The notes beneath the pieces are model-generated. The model did no database searches, had not been told where the DNA came from, and was given only the letters and a program-made list of their open reading frames with translations. A stretch of 50,410 nucleotides of DNA. Origin: DAXETY01 sp051155755. GTDB lineage: Bacteria > Desulfobacterota > Desulfobacteria > Desulfobacterales > SG8-13. This document shows positions 7,281 to 14,978 of this stretch, piece by piece. The position numbers and the translations under genes are program-made. The DNA lies in contig DAXETY010000096.1 of assembly GCA_051155755.1 (NCBI GenBank), positions 1-50,410 on the forward strand. Reading direction: 5' to 3'. The first letter of the stretch is position 1. Each line of letters opens with the position of its first letter.

Positions 7281-8198
7281 TTGATCGTACTCAACAGCAT
7301 ATTTCCGGTGTTCGGCCTGATTTTCCTCGGCGCCTTGCTCAAAAAATTCCGGTTTACCAATGAAGCCTTCCTGGCCACCTCCGACCGTTTGATTTATTTC
7401 GTATTCTTTCCTTTAATGCTTTTCTGGAAAATCGGCGGTGCATCACCGGCGGGAATCAACTGGAGTTTCTGTGCCGCCGTACTCTCTGCGCTGCTGTTCG
7501 TATTTGGCATCAGCGCGCTTTGCATTCGTTTTTTTGGCATTTCCGATTACGAAGCCGGTTCCTTTTCTCAGAGTTGCTACCGCTTCAACACCTACATCGG
7601 TATGGCCATCCTGATGAACGCCATGGGCGAGGAAAGCGTGCGGCTTTTCGGCATTCTGATCGGTTTTATGATTCCGTTGATCAACGTGATGGCGGTTTCG
7701 ACCTTGATCTGGTATTCCGGCAAGGCATACGCGGCCACGGAACGGAACCGTCTGCTGCTACGGTCACTGATTTCAAATCCGCTGATATTGGGGTGCCTGG
7801 CCGGCATTGTTTACGGAGAAGTCATCGGCACCTTTCCCGTCTTTCTGGACAATACCTTCCGGCTTACCAGCCTGGTCACGCTGCCGCTGGCCCTGATATC
7901 CATCGGCGGTGGGCTTCGTTTTTCCAGCTTCCGCGATTACCGCCGACAGTCCCTGCTGGCCGCAGCCGTTAAATTGGCGCTGCTGCCGGCGGTCGGCTTT
8001 TTCTGCCTTCAATTTTTCGGAATCTCCGGAATGCCCTTCCGGGTGGGAATGATCTACTTTGCCCTGCCGACCTCGACGGCGATTTACGTACTGTCATCGC
8101 AACTTCACAGCGACACCGCCCTGGCTTCCGCGGCGATCGTCATATCCACCTTGCTGTCGATGATCTCGCTGGGGGTCGTCTTGACGATCATCCGATAG
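7281..8198 (+). CDS. AEC family transporter
   Basis: A 305-residue inner-membrane protein of the auxin efflux carrier/malonate transporter family, with about ten hydrophobic segments arranged as two five-helix halves. The family-typical N-terminus (FPVFGLIFLGALLKK) and the central FNTYIGMA segment are visible. Bacterial members export or exchange organic acids; the substrate here is unknown. The start must be the TTG at 7281, because an in-frame TAA lies at 7275-7277 and no ATG precedes the first helix. No clear ribosome site is seen. It follows the small selenoprotein by 71 bases on the same strand and precedes truA by 22 bases. Confidence 0.88.
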   Translation: MIVLNSIFPVFGLIFLGALLKKFRFTNEAFLATSDRLIYFVFFPLMLFWKIGGASPAGINWSFCAAVLSALLFVFGISALCIRFFGISDYEAGSFSQSCYRFNTYIGMAILMNAMGEESVRLFGILIGFMIPLINVMAVSTLIWYSGKAYAATERNRLLLRSLISNPLILGCLAGIVYGEVIGTFPVFLDNTFRLTSLVTLPLALISIGGGLRFSSFRDYRRQSLLAAAVKLALLPAVGFFCLQFFGISGMPFRVGMIYFALPTSTAIYVLSSQLHSDTALASAAIVISTLLSMISLGVVLTIIR

Positions 8199-8220
8199 GG
8201 CCGAATTTGGAATGGGCTGG

Positions 8221-8973
8221 ATGAAAAACTTCAAGCTGGTGATCGAATATGACGGGAGCGCGTTTTCCGGCTGGCAGCGACAAAAAGATCGGCCGACCGT
8301 TCAGGCTGAGATCGAAAACGCGCTGCAGACCATGCTGCGCGCCCCGGTGAAGCTGATCGGCTCCGGTCGCACCGACGCCGGTGTTCACGCCCTGGGTCAG
8401 GTGGCCCATTTCCATTGCGAAACCCCGCGGACCGCCACCGAAATCTTCAAGGGCCTGAACAGCCTGCTCCCCGATGCCATCGTGATTCGAAGCTGCACGC
8501 AAGTGGCTCCCGAATTCCATGCCCGCTTCGACGCGGTTCGCAAAACCTACCACTACCGGATTCTGAACCGGCCATTACCGGCGGCCATCGGTCGACAATA
8601 CGTCTGGCACCTGCGCCGGGATTTGAACCGCTCCGCCATGCAAGCCGCGGCCGCCCGGCTGGTGGGACGACATGACTTCCGATCCTTCGAGGGAACCGGC
8701 AGTCCGCGCAGCAGCACGGTTCGGACCGTATTTCGCTGCGAGTGGCAAGTGGAGGACCCCGAACGACTCACGCTGCACCTTTGCGCCGACGGGTTTCTGC
8801 GCTACATGGTGCGCAACATTGTGGGCACCCTGGTCGAGGTCGGCAGCGGCCGGATCACGCCGGAGGCCTTCGAATCGATTTTGGCTGCAAAGGACCGCAC
8901 CAGGGCCGCCGCCACAGCCCCGGCCAGGGGGTTGTTTCTCGTCTCCGTTCAATATCCCCCGCATGTTTCATGA
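8221..8973 (+). CDS. truA: tRNA pseudouridine(38-40) synthase TruA
   Basis: A 250-residue enzyme that converts uridines 38-40 of the tRNA anticodon arm to pseudouridine. The catalytic motif is GSGRTDAGVHALGQVAHF with Asp52 as nucleophile. The N-terminal NFKLVIEYDGSAFSGWQRQ and the later RNIVGTLVEVG block are characteristic. The second ATG (8221) fits the usual N-terminus better than the ATG at 8212, and a TTGGA lies about 9 bases before it. It is co-oriented with the AEC transporter and converges with the ClC gene. Confidence 0.95.
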   Translation: MKNFKLVIEYDGSAFSGWQRQKDRPTVQAEIENALQTMLRAPVKLIGSGRTDAGVHALGQVAHFHCETPRTATEIFKGLNSLLPDAIVIRSCTQVAPEFHARFDAVRKTYHYRILNRPLPAAIGRQYVWHLRRDLNRSAMQAAAARLVGRHDFRSFEGTGSPRSSTVRTVFRCEWQVEDPERLTLHLCADGFLRYMVRNIVGTLVEVGSGRITPEAFESILAAKDRTRAAATAPARGLFLVSVQYPPHVS

Positions 8974-9004
8974 ATCCGTCCAAGCCGATCTGCAAAAAAC
9001 TCAA

Positions 9005-9066
9005 CAGAAGCACGTTTGTGCTTCGATGTTGAACTTGCAGTAGCGCCCGGTTTGGACAAGAATCAA
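9005..9066 (+). repeat. Two-hairpin dispersed element, copy 1
   Basis: A 62-base element between the convergent truA and ClC genes. Hairpin I is GAAGCAC-GTTT-GTGCTTC (9007-9024). A short spacer GATGTTGAA follows, then a second weaker arm pair CTTG...CAAG ending in AATCAA. It is identical to the copy at 12985-13046 (opposite strand) except for one substitution and is related to 35989-36055. Confidence 0.85.
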
Positions 9067-9083
9067 GGACCCGGGGGAGATTG

Positions 9084-10913
9084 TCAGTCGTTTTCCGGGC
9101 CGGTCCCCTTGGTCTTTTGCACCTGGCCGTTGTAAAAGGCGATCACCTCCCGGCGTCCCAGCATCCCCAGCAGCAGTCCATGATCTTGGTCGTCGACAAC
9201 CGGCAGGCTGTCGATGTTTTTTATGGTGAATTTCTGCAGCACCGTATTCAAGTCTTCCGAAGGGGTGGTGACGATGATATCGGAGGTGCCGATGTCTTTC
9301 ATCACCACCAGTTCTTCGATCTCCTGGGAGAAAAGCACCCCCCGTACGTCGTTGATGGAGAAAATGCTCACCAGCTTCTGGTTCTGTCCCATCACCGGGA
9401 AATAGTGCTGCTGGGTTTGGGAAAAATAATGTTTGAAATCCAAAAAGGTCATATCCTGGGGAATCAACTGGACCTCTTTGACCTGATCCATGAGGTCCTT
9501 GACGCGAAAGGTCTGCAGTATGTCCACAAAAAATTCGCCGGAGTGGGCGGGCGAATTGATGCGGCTTTTGACCTGCTGGTGAAAAATGGTCCAGCGACGG
9601 GCGGCCAGGTAAGAGACCGAACAAACCAGCAGGCTGGGCAACAACAGGTGATAAGAGTTGGTCATTTCGCTGACGAAAATGATGGTTGAAATCGGCGTGT
9701 TCGAAACAGCGGTGAAAAAACCGGCCATACCCACCACCACAAAAGCGCCCGGCTCGGTGACCACTGTGGGCATGAAATGATGAAACGCCTGTCCCACCAC
9801 CCCGCCCATTGCCCCGCCGATGACGATGGAAGGCCCGAATACTCCCCCGCTGCCGCCCGATCCAATCGAAAACGAGGTCGTCAAAACCTTGCCGAAGGCC
9901 AGTGCGAGCAGAAACGGAATGGCCAGTCGGTTTTCCAGTGCCATCTGGGCGTATCCGTAGCCGAAAGCCAGCGTTTGTGGCAGGAAAAAACCGATCACGC
10001 CGGTGCAAAGACCGCCCAGTGCCGGCTTCAGGTGATTGGGCATGCCCAATTTGTGAAAAAAAGCGATGGTACCGTAGAAGCACTTCACGTAAAAAATACC
10101 CACGGCAACAAGCACCAGTGACAGAACCAGATAGGGCCCCAGTTCCAGGGGGTTGTCAAAGACGAAATCCGGAGAGAGAAACAGCGAACCCCAGCCGAAT
10201 TTCAGGCAAAACAGGCAGTAGGCCACCACCGAGGAAATTCCGGCCGGAATGATCACCTCGGATTCGAACTCGGGATCCCGGTACAGCACCTCGGATGCGA
10301 ACAATGCGCCGGCCAGCGGGGCCCGGAATATACTGCCGACCCCGGCGCCGATTCCGGCGGCCATCATAATACGCCGCTGGCGCGCGGACAATTTCAGACG
10401 CGTTGCCAGGAAAGAACCGAACCCGGCACCGATCTGCGCAATCGGCCCCTCCCTGCCGCCGGAGCCACCGGTCGTCAGGGTTATGGCCGATGCCAGCGTT
10501 TTGATGATCGGCACCCTTCCGCGAATATAGCCTTCCTTGTTGTGGTAGGCGTTGATCGCAGCATCGGTGCCGTGGCCTTCGGCTTCGGGTGCAAAAGTGT
10601 AAACCAGCCAGCCGCTGACAATCCCTCCCAGCGCGGGCAGCAGCAGCAGGACCCATCGTCGCAGGGGCGTATCGGTGGGAGGCAGCAGGTGATGTTCCCC
10701 GGCCGGTGCAGGCGGACGATATCCGGCCATGAGATCCAGAAAATAGTGCATCCCGAGCTGGGTCAGATAGTGAAACACGATGGAACCCAGCCCGGCAATG
10801 ACGCCGATAATCACAAAATAAAAGGCCCACTTGCCGGCGTAGGCGAAATTGAACTGCCTTCCACTTTCGATCAGGGATTTCACCCGACTGGAAATACCGG
10901 TGATCAAAGGCAT
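9084..10913 (-). CDS. ClC-type chloride channel/transporter with C-terminal CBS pair
   Basis: A 609-residue inner-membrane anion transporter. The N-terminal part carries the ClC signature GSGGREGP (gating Glu155), the second ion-pathway motif GSGGSGGVFGP, and about ten or more hydrophobic segments. After residue about 480 there are two CBS motifs forming a Bateman module, expected to bind adenylates and tune gating. The ATG at 10913 was chosen; the frame extends to 11003, but those extra residues look unlike a ClC N-terminus. It is a third CBS-bearing protein in this window. It converges on truA with a dispersed repeat between them. Confidence 0.93.
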   Translation of the reverse strand: MPLITGISSRVKSLIESGRQFNFAYAGKWAFYFVIIGVIAGLGSIVFHYLTQLGMHYFLDLMAGYRPPAPAGEHHLLPPTDTPLRRWVLLLLPALGGIVSGWLVYTFAPEAEGHGTDAAINAYHNKEGYIRGRVPIIKTLASAITLTTGGSGGREGPIAQIGAGFGSFLATRLKLSARQRRIMMAAGIGAGVGSIFRAPLAGALFASEVLYRDPEFESEVIIPAGISSVVAYCLFCLKFGWGSLFLSPDFVFDNPLELGPYLVLSLVLVAVGIFYVKCFYGTIAFFHKLGMPNHLKPALGGLCTGVIGFFLPQTLAFGYGYAQMALENRLAIPFLLALAFGKVLTTSFSIGSGGSGGVFGPSIVIGGAMGGVVGQAFHHFMPTVVTEPGAFVVVGMAGFFTAVSNTPISTIIFVSEMTNSYHLLLPSLLVCSVSYLAARRWTIFHQQVKSRINSPAHSGEFFVDILQTFRVKDLMDQVKEVQLIPQDMTFLDFKHYFSQTQQHYFPVMGQNQKLVSIFSINDVRGVLFSQEIEELVVMKDIGTSDIIVTTPSEDLNTVLQKFTIKNIDSLPVVDDQDHGLLLGMLGRREVIAFYNGQVQKTKGTGPEND

Positions 10914-11109
10914 GCGGAACCCGCAGATGGTATCGTCGTTAACATGGATCGATCGCGCCCATCCCTCTAAAGACGGTCGGCCTCCGTATGGGGATCGGCC
11001 CAACAGGCATAGACCGTGGCAGAATTCGAGGTGTACGGCAGCATGGATGTCCGAAGGCGAGCCATTGCCGGCAATGCCGCCAGGGGGAACCGGTCGGAAC
11101 CGGAACCGG

Positions 11110-12420
11110 TTAGCTGCTCAGATCCTCTACGGCCTGTAAAATGATGTCGAACAGTTGCGGAATATCTTCTTTCTCGACGCAGGAAAAGGCAATCCGGAGG
11201 TTACGCTCTCCCAGCGCAATCGTACCCACCCCGTATTGGTCCAGGAGATGGCGCCGCAGCGCTTCGGCTTCCACCGTTTTGAGCTTCAGGCACATAAAAT
11301 AGCCCGAATTAAACGGATAGTAATCCCAGGCCCGGGCGTATTTCGGATCGGACAAGACCGCCTTGACGCGAGCGGCCCGCTGTTTCATGACTTCAAATTT
11401 TTCGGCCTTTTCCCGCTCGAAGGCCTCACTCTGCATGGACTTCAGAACGACGGACTGACTGAGGTGAGCGGCGTTGGAAATGCTGCCGCGCACACAGCCG
11501 GCGGTTTTCTTCTCCAGCGCCTCGTAAACAGCCTGTGGTTGCCCCGGAACCGAAACCCCGTAGGTAATGAAACCCACACGCAGCCCCCAGACGAAGTTCT
11601 CTTTGGTGCAGCCGTCCAGCTTTACCGCCAGCAGGCGCGGATGGCGACCGCACAGCCTTGCGAAAAGCGACTCCTGGATGGTGTCGGCTTCATAGAAAAG
11701 CCCGAAATAGGAATCGTCGGTAACGGCGATGACCCGGGTCCCGTTTTCGGCTGTCTGCAGCAGGATTTGTTCCACCGCTTCGGCTTCCGGCTCGCGCAGC
11801 GTGTATCCGGAGGGGTTGTGTGGAAAATTCAGGATCACCACAACCTTGTCGCGATCCCGGGATTCTTCGCGGAGACAGTCCGCCAGGGCTTCATGATGGA
11901 ATCGGCCCTGGTCGTCGAAGATGGGAAACTGACGGATCCGGGCACCTTTGCGGGTCTGAAAAATCATATTGTAGTTGCCCCACATGGGATCCGGCAGGAT
12001 CACCACGTCTTCGGGAGACACCCAGAGGTCGGCGAATACGGCCAGCCCGTGGGTAATGCCGGCGGAAACCACCGGCAGGCTGATGGTCTTCCCGGACAGG
12101 GATGGATTTTTCCGGAAAAGCTGTTCCTGCCAGAGGCGGCGCAACGGCTCGATGCCGAAGGAAGGCGCATAGGTCAGCGCTTCGCTGGCTCGCAGGCCGC
12201 AGAGCATCGACATGACGGAATCCAGCCGCATGGTATGGCCATTTTCCTTGGCAATGCCGGCGGTGGCATTGAAGCGGTGGGCTTTTTCCTTGGCCTCCGC
12301 ACTCTGGGAAAGTATCCCGCGCGGGAAAAACAGCGCCTGACCCGTCGGCGACAGCATGGCCATTAAATCAGGGGCGGCAGCGGCAATCGTCTGATTCAAT
12401 TCCTCGGCAATTGGATTCAT
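11110..12420 (-). CDS. Class I/II pyridoxal-phosphate aminotransferase
   Basis: A 436-residue fold-type I PLP enzyme, cytoplasmic. The internal aldimine lysine is Lys273 in LDGCTKENFVWG. The preceding NFPHNPSGYT segment holds the cofactor- and substrate-binding asparagine, and TDDSYFGLFY the aspartate that pairs with the pyridine nitrogen. These point to an aspartate/aromatic-type aminotransferase, but the LDGCTKE context differs from the common SKxxG form, so the amino-acid substrate is uncertain. An AGGAG site lies 9 bases before the ATG at 12420; a GTG two codons upstream is too close to it. It is 195 bases upstream of the ClC gene on the same strand. Confidence 0.88.
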   Translation of the reverse strand: MNPIAEELNQTIAAAAPDLMAMLSPTGQALFFPRGILSQSAEAKEKAHRFNATAGIAKENGHTMRLDSVMSMLCGLRASEALTYAPSFGIEPLRRLWQEQLFRKNPSLSGKTISLPVVSAGITHGLAVFADLWVSPEDVVILPDPMWGNYNMIFQTRKGARIRQFPIFDDQGRFHHEALADCLREESRDRDKVVVILNFPHNPSGYTLREPEAEAVEQILLQTAENGTRVIAVTDDSYFGLFYEADTIQESLFARLCGRHPRLLAVKLDGCTKENFVWGLRVGFITYGVSVPGQPQAVYEALEKKTAGCVRGSISNAAHLSQSVVLKSMQSEAFEREKAEKFEVMKQRAARVKAVLSDPKYARAWDYYPFNSGYFMCLKLKTVEAEALRRHLLDQYGVGTIALGERNLRIAFSCVEKEDIPQLFDIILQAVEDLSS

Positions 12421-12628
12421 GGGCACGATCTCCTGGCAACGCTCGTTTGGACACGCAACCGTGCCATCTCCTCTTCGTGGATCGGCACTCGTTCATTGAG
12501 GTGCCGGCAAGGCAACGGCCGTTTCCGGGCCTCCCCCTGCAAGCCGGTGCGAGTTCAGTTTCGCCCGTTCTTACTTTCGGGGCCGGAAGGTTGTCAAGCA
12601 AAAAGGTATGCGCTTGGATTTCATAAAA

Positions 12629-12656
12629 AAACCCCGCTCAGGTTTGAGCGGGGTTT
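12629..12656 (-). terminator. Rho-independent terminator of the PxxKW gene
   Basis: A perfect 12-bp stem (AAACCCCGCTCA/TGAGCGGGGTTT) has a GGTT loop and on the minus strand runs into a stretch of seven T. It lies 18 bases after the stop of the cysteine-rich PxxKW gene and before the aminotransferase start. Confidence 0.9.
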
Positions 12657-12674
12657 GCCTCAAGATCGGTTGGC

Positions 12675-12959
12675 CTATTTTTTTCGGTTCTGACGTTTCG
12701 AGGCTTTCAGCGGATTGATTTTAGCGGCAGCCTGTGCGGAAGCGCTCTGTACATGGGTGGCCATGTTGCAATTGCCGACCTTCCATTTCAAGGACGGATC
12801 CGGGCAAGAGGCACAGTACCAGCCGGCGTTGTACTCGATGGTGCGGCTGCAGCCACTGCACTGATCTACGATCTCGTGGCAAATCCCGCCGTTGTAAGAA
12901 CATCCTTTGGCCGTCATAAACGGGCAATCCTTGCCTTCGCGAATGGTTGTACAAATCAT
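12675..12959 (-). CDS. PxxKW family cysteine-rich protein
   Basis: A 94-residue cytoplasmic protein with nine cysteines (3, 12, 20, 27, 34, 37, 49, 52, 64) in paired spacing that suggests two metal sites, plus the namesake motif PSLKW at residues 55-59. The family is known to me mainly from sulfate-reducing and related Desulfobacterota and has no assigned function. The C-terminal 25 residues are basic and low-complexity. The ATG at 12959 follows an AGGGGGTGA site; the GTG three codons upstream is less likely. It is a monocistronic gene with its own terminator. A dispersed two-hairpin repeat lies 25 bases upstream, in its leader. Confidence 0.88.
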   Translation of the reverse strand: MICTTIREGKDCPFMTAKGCSYNGGICHEIVDQCSGCSRTIEYNAGWYCASCPDPSLKWKVGNCNMATHVQSASAQAAAKINPLKASKRQNRKK

Positions 12960-12984
12960 TGGAATCACCCCCTATCCATTTAGA

Positions 12985-13046
12985 TTGATTCTTGCCCAAA
13001 CCGGGCGCTACTGCAAGTTCAACATCGAAGCACAAACGTGCTTCTG
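12985..13046 (-). repeat. Two-hairpin dispersed element, copy 2
   Basis: On the minus strand this reads like the copy at 9005-9066 over 62 bases, with one substitution near the distal end (GGGCAAG in place of GGACAAG). The G restores pairing in the second arm pair (CTTGC...GCAAG). It sits directly upstream of the PxxKW gene, in the same orientation as that gene. Confidence 0.88.
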
Positions 13047-13499
13047 CCTCGGACCTCCCGCAAATCGGAGGGCCATCTATGGTTTCGACCAATGCCCGAA
13101 CGATTGGAAGCGCAGCAAGGCATCGATCTCTGCATCCCGAGTTGCAACACCCCGGCTAAAAAAAAAGACTGGAATCGGAAATCCCCGTCTTTTTTAACGC
13201 TTCCTACGAAGCAGATGATAATAGGGTAATAAAGGATGTTTGTCAACTGATTTTTAACGGTATCGAATTCGGATTTTGCATTCTTTGAACTTCTGCTTAA
13301 TGTTTAGGAAAAATTTTGGCTGCATGATATGTTATCGCCTTGCTCCGGTCAACATGTCGGAGTCATTTGAACGGATGCGGTCATTATAGATTCGTCCCAC
13401 AGCCATGCGGGGCGCGAAAATGAAATGATTTGCCGCTCAAAGCCCCGCCCCGGAAGCGCGGCAAATCTGAATCCGGCAAAACAGCAAAGCTAACAGACA
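13047..13499. other. Gene-free stretch with an orphan terminator; possible small RNA
   Basis: No protein gene is supported here. Near the left end is a short hairpin CCTCC-GGAGG (13054-13071). At 13158-13195 there is a terminator with no gene in front of it on either strand. The remaining 300 bases up to the phosphofructokinase start are relatively AT-rich and presumably hold its promoter, but no hexamer pair stands out. The stretch 13047-13157 may therefore encode a small RNA or be an extension of the dispersed repeat. Confidence 0.5.
13158..13195. terminator. Bidirectional terminator-like hairpin
   Basis: Nine A residues and GAC pair with GTC and six T residues. Inside, GGGAT-type pairing continues the stem with one mismatch to a 5-base loop. 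Both strands carry a U-run after the stem. No coding gene ends into it on either strand. Confidence 0.7.
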
Positions 13500-14843
13500 A
13501 TGGAAATCGACCTGGAAAACATCGACACAAACATTCCGAATCTCGGGCCGGCCAAAATCGATTCCCCTCTGGAGCGGCCCCCGACGGATCCGCGGGGAAT
13601 CAGTTTCGTAACCGACGAGGACCGCGTCTCGGCGCTCATCGACGTGAACAAAATCCGTCAGTTGCTCACGGAGGGCAAGGCACTGCCATCGTTCGAACAG
13701 GGGGGTCCGAGAGAAAAAATATATTTCGATCCGAGCAAGTTGAGATGTGCGCTGGTGACCTGCGGCGGGCTCTGCCCCGGACTCAACGACATCATCCGCT
13801 CCATCGTGCTCGAGTTGTATTACGGCTACGGGGTCCGGAACATTTTCGGTATTCGTTACGGACTGCAGGGGTTCATTCCCAAATATGGCCACGATGTAAT
13901 GGAACTGGATCCGGAAGTGGTCGGAAATATTCTCGACATGGGTGGATCCATCCTGGGTTCTTCCCGGGGACCGCAACCGATCGATGAGATTGTTGACAGC
14001 CTGGAACGGATGCATGTCGGCATTCTCTTCCTGATCGGCGGAGACGGCACCATGATGGCCGCCACGAAAATCGCCGATGCCATCACCGAACGAAAACTGA
14101 AAATCAGCGTCATCGGCATACCGAAAACCATCGACAACGACATTGTGATGGTTTCCCGGTCATTTGGATTCGACACCGCCGTCGACGTCGCCTCCGAAGC
14201 CATCAAAAGTGCCCATACGGAAGCCAAAGGATATCCCAATGGAGTCGGACTGATCAAATTGATGGGCCGTTATTCGGGCTTCATCGCCGCCACCGCAACC
14301 TTGGCGAAGCAGGATGTCAATTTTGTGCTCATTCCGGAAATCGACGTGGACCTGGAGGGCGAGTGTGGATTGTTACGCAGCCTTGAAAAAAGGATCGAGC
14401 AGCGCGGTCACGCCGTGGTGCTGGTTGCCGAGGGATTCGGCCAGAAATACTTCGAAGACGCCGGCACGGAATTGGATCCGTCCGGAAACGTCAAGCTGAA
14501 GGATGTCGGTATTTTCCTGCGGGACCGCATCAAGGCGCATTTTCAATCCCGCGGTATCGACATCACGCTGAAATACATCGATCCCAGCTATATGATTCGC
14601 AGCCTGCCGGCCAATGCCAATGACAGCGTATTTTGCGGTTTTCTGGGACGAGATGCCGTGCATGCCGGCATGTCCGGCAAAACCCGCATGTTGATCAGCC
14701 ATTGGAACAACTGTTTTGTCCACGTGCCCATGAGCCTTTCCGCCGGCCGGCGCAAGCATGTGTCGCCCCACGGAAAGCTCTGGCGGACCGTGCTGGAGGC
14801 CACCGGGCAGGGGTCGCTTAGAAATAACGGCACCTGCCTCTAA
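13500..14843 (+). CDS. ATP-dependent 6-phosphofructokinase (PPi-PFK clade)
   Basis: A 447-residue cytoplasmic enzyme phosphorylating fructose 6-phosphate, longer than the 320-residue E. coli type. It has GGDGT at 180-184 (a glycine where PPi-dependent enzymes usually carry aspartate, favouring ATP) together with PKTIDND at 208-214, catalytic Asp212, which is the form seen in the PPi-PFK clade. This combination is known from ATP enzymes of the trypanosomatid and TP0108 group. The first 85 residues are a lineage extension. The ATG at 13500 has only a weak ribosome site. It is monocistronic and followed by a perfect 25-bp inverted repeat. Phosphoryl donor is inference from the GGDGT residue. Confidence 0.9.
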   Translation: MEIDLENIDTNIPNLGPAKIDSPLERPPTDPRGISFVTDEDRVSALIDVNKIRQLLTEGKALPSFEQGGPREKIYFDPSKLRCALVTCGGLCPGLNDIIRSIVLELYYGYGVRNIFGIRYGLQGFIPKYGHDVMELDPEVVGNILDMGGSILGSSRGPQPIDEIVDSLERMHVGILFLIGGDGTMMAATKIADAITERKLKISVIGIPKTIDNDIVMVSRSFGFDTAVDVASEAIKSAHTEAKGYPNGVGLIKLMGRYSGFIAATATLAKQDVNFVLIPEIDVDLEGECGLLRSLEKRIEQRGHAVVLVAEGFGQKYFEDAGTELDPSGNVKLKDVGIFLRDRIKAHFQSRGIDITLKYIDPSYMIRSLPANANDSVFCGFLGRDAVHAGMSGKTRMLISHWNNCFVHVPMSLSAGRRKHVSPHGKLWRTVLEATGQGSLRNNGTCL

Positions 14844-14923
14844 TGGCGCGTTTCAAATTTTCAAAATCCGATAATTTTGAATCGATTTCGGTCCATTTGA
14901 TTTTGAAAATTTGAAACGCGCCA
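14844..14923. repeat. Perfect 25-bp inverted repeat with 30-base spacer
   Basis: The arms at 14844-14868 and 14899-14923 are exact reverse complements (TGGCGCGTTTCAAATTTTC... and its mirror). The left arm begins directly after the phosphofructokinase TAA. The arm core TTTTGAAAATTTGAAACG recurs singly at 5561, 35957 and 44472. It may act as a bidirectional terminator between convergent genes, but the perfect arms suggest a miniature mobile or repeat element. Confidence 0.85.
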
Positions 14924-14978
14924 ATTCGCGTGGACCGAAATGGTATGTTTCAGACTTCATAATGCGATGCGATAGACA

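Noticed and set aside
13019..13246. Minus-strand open frame covering the two-hairpin element
   Set aside because: It is built on repeat and terminator sequence and has no ribosome site.
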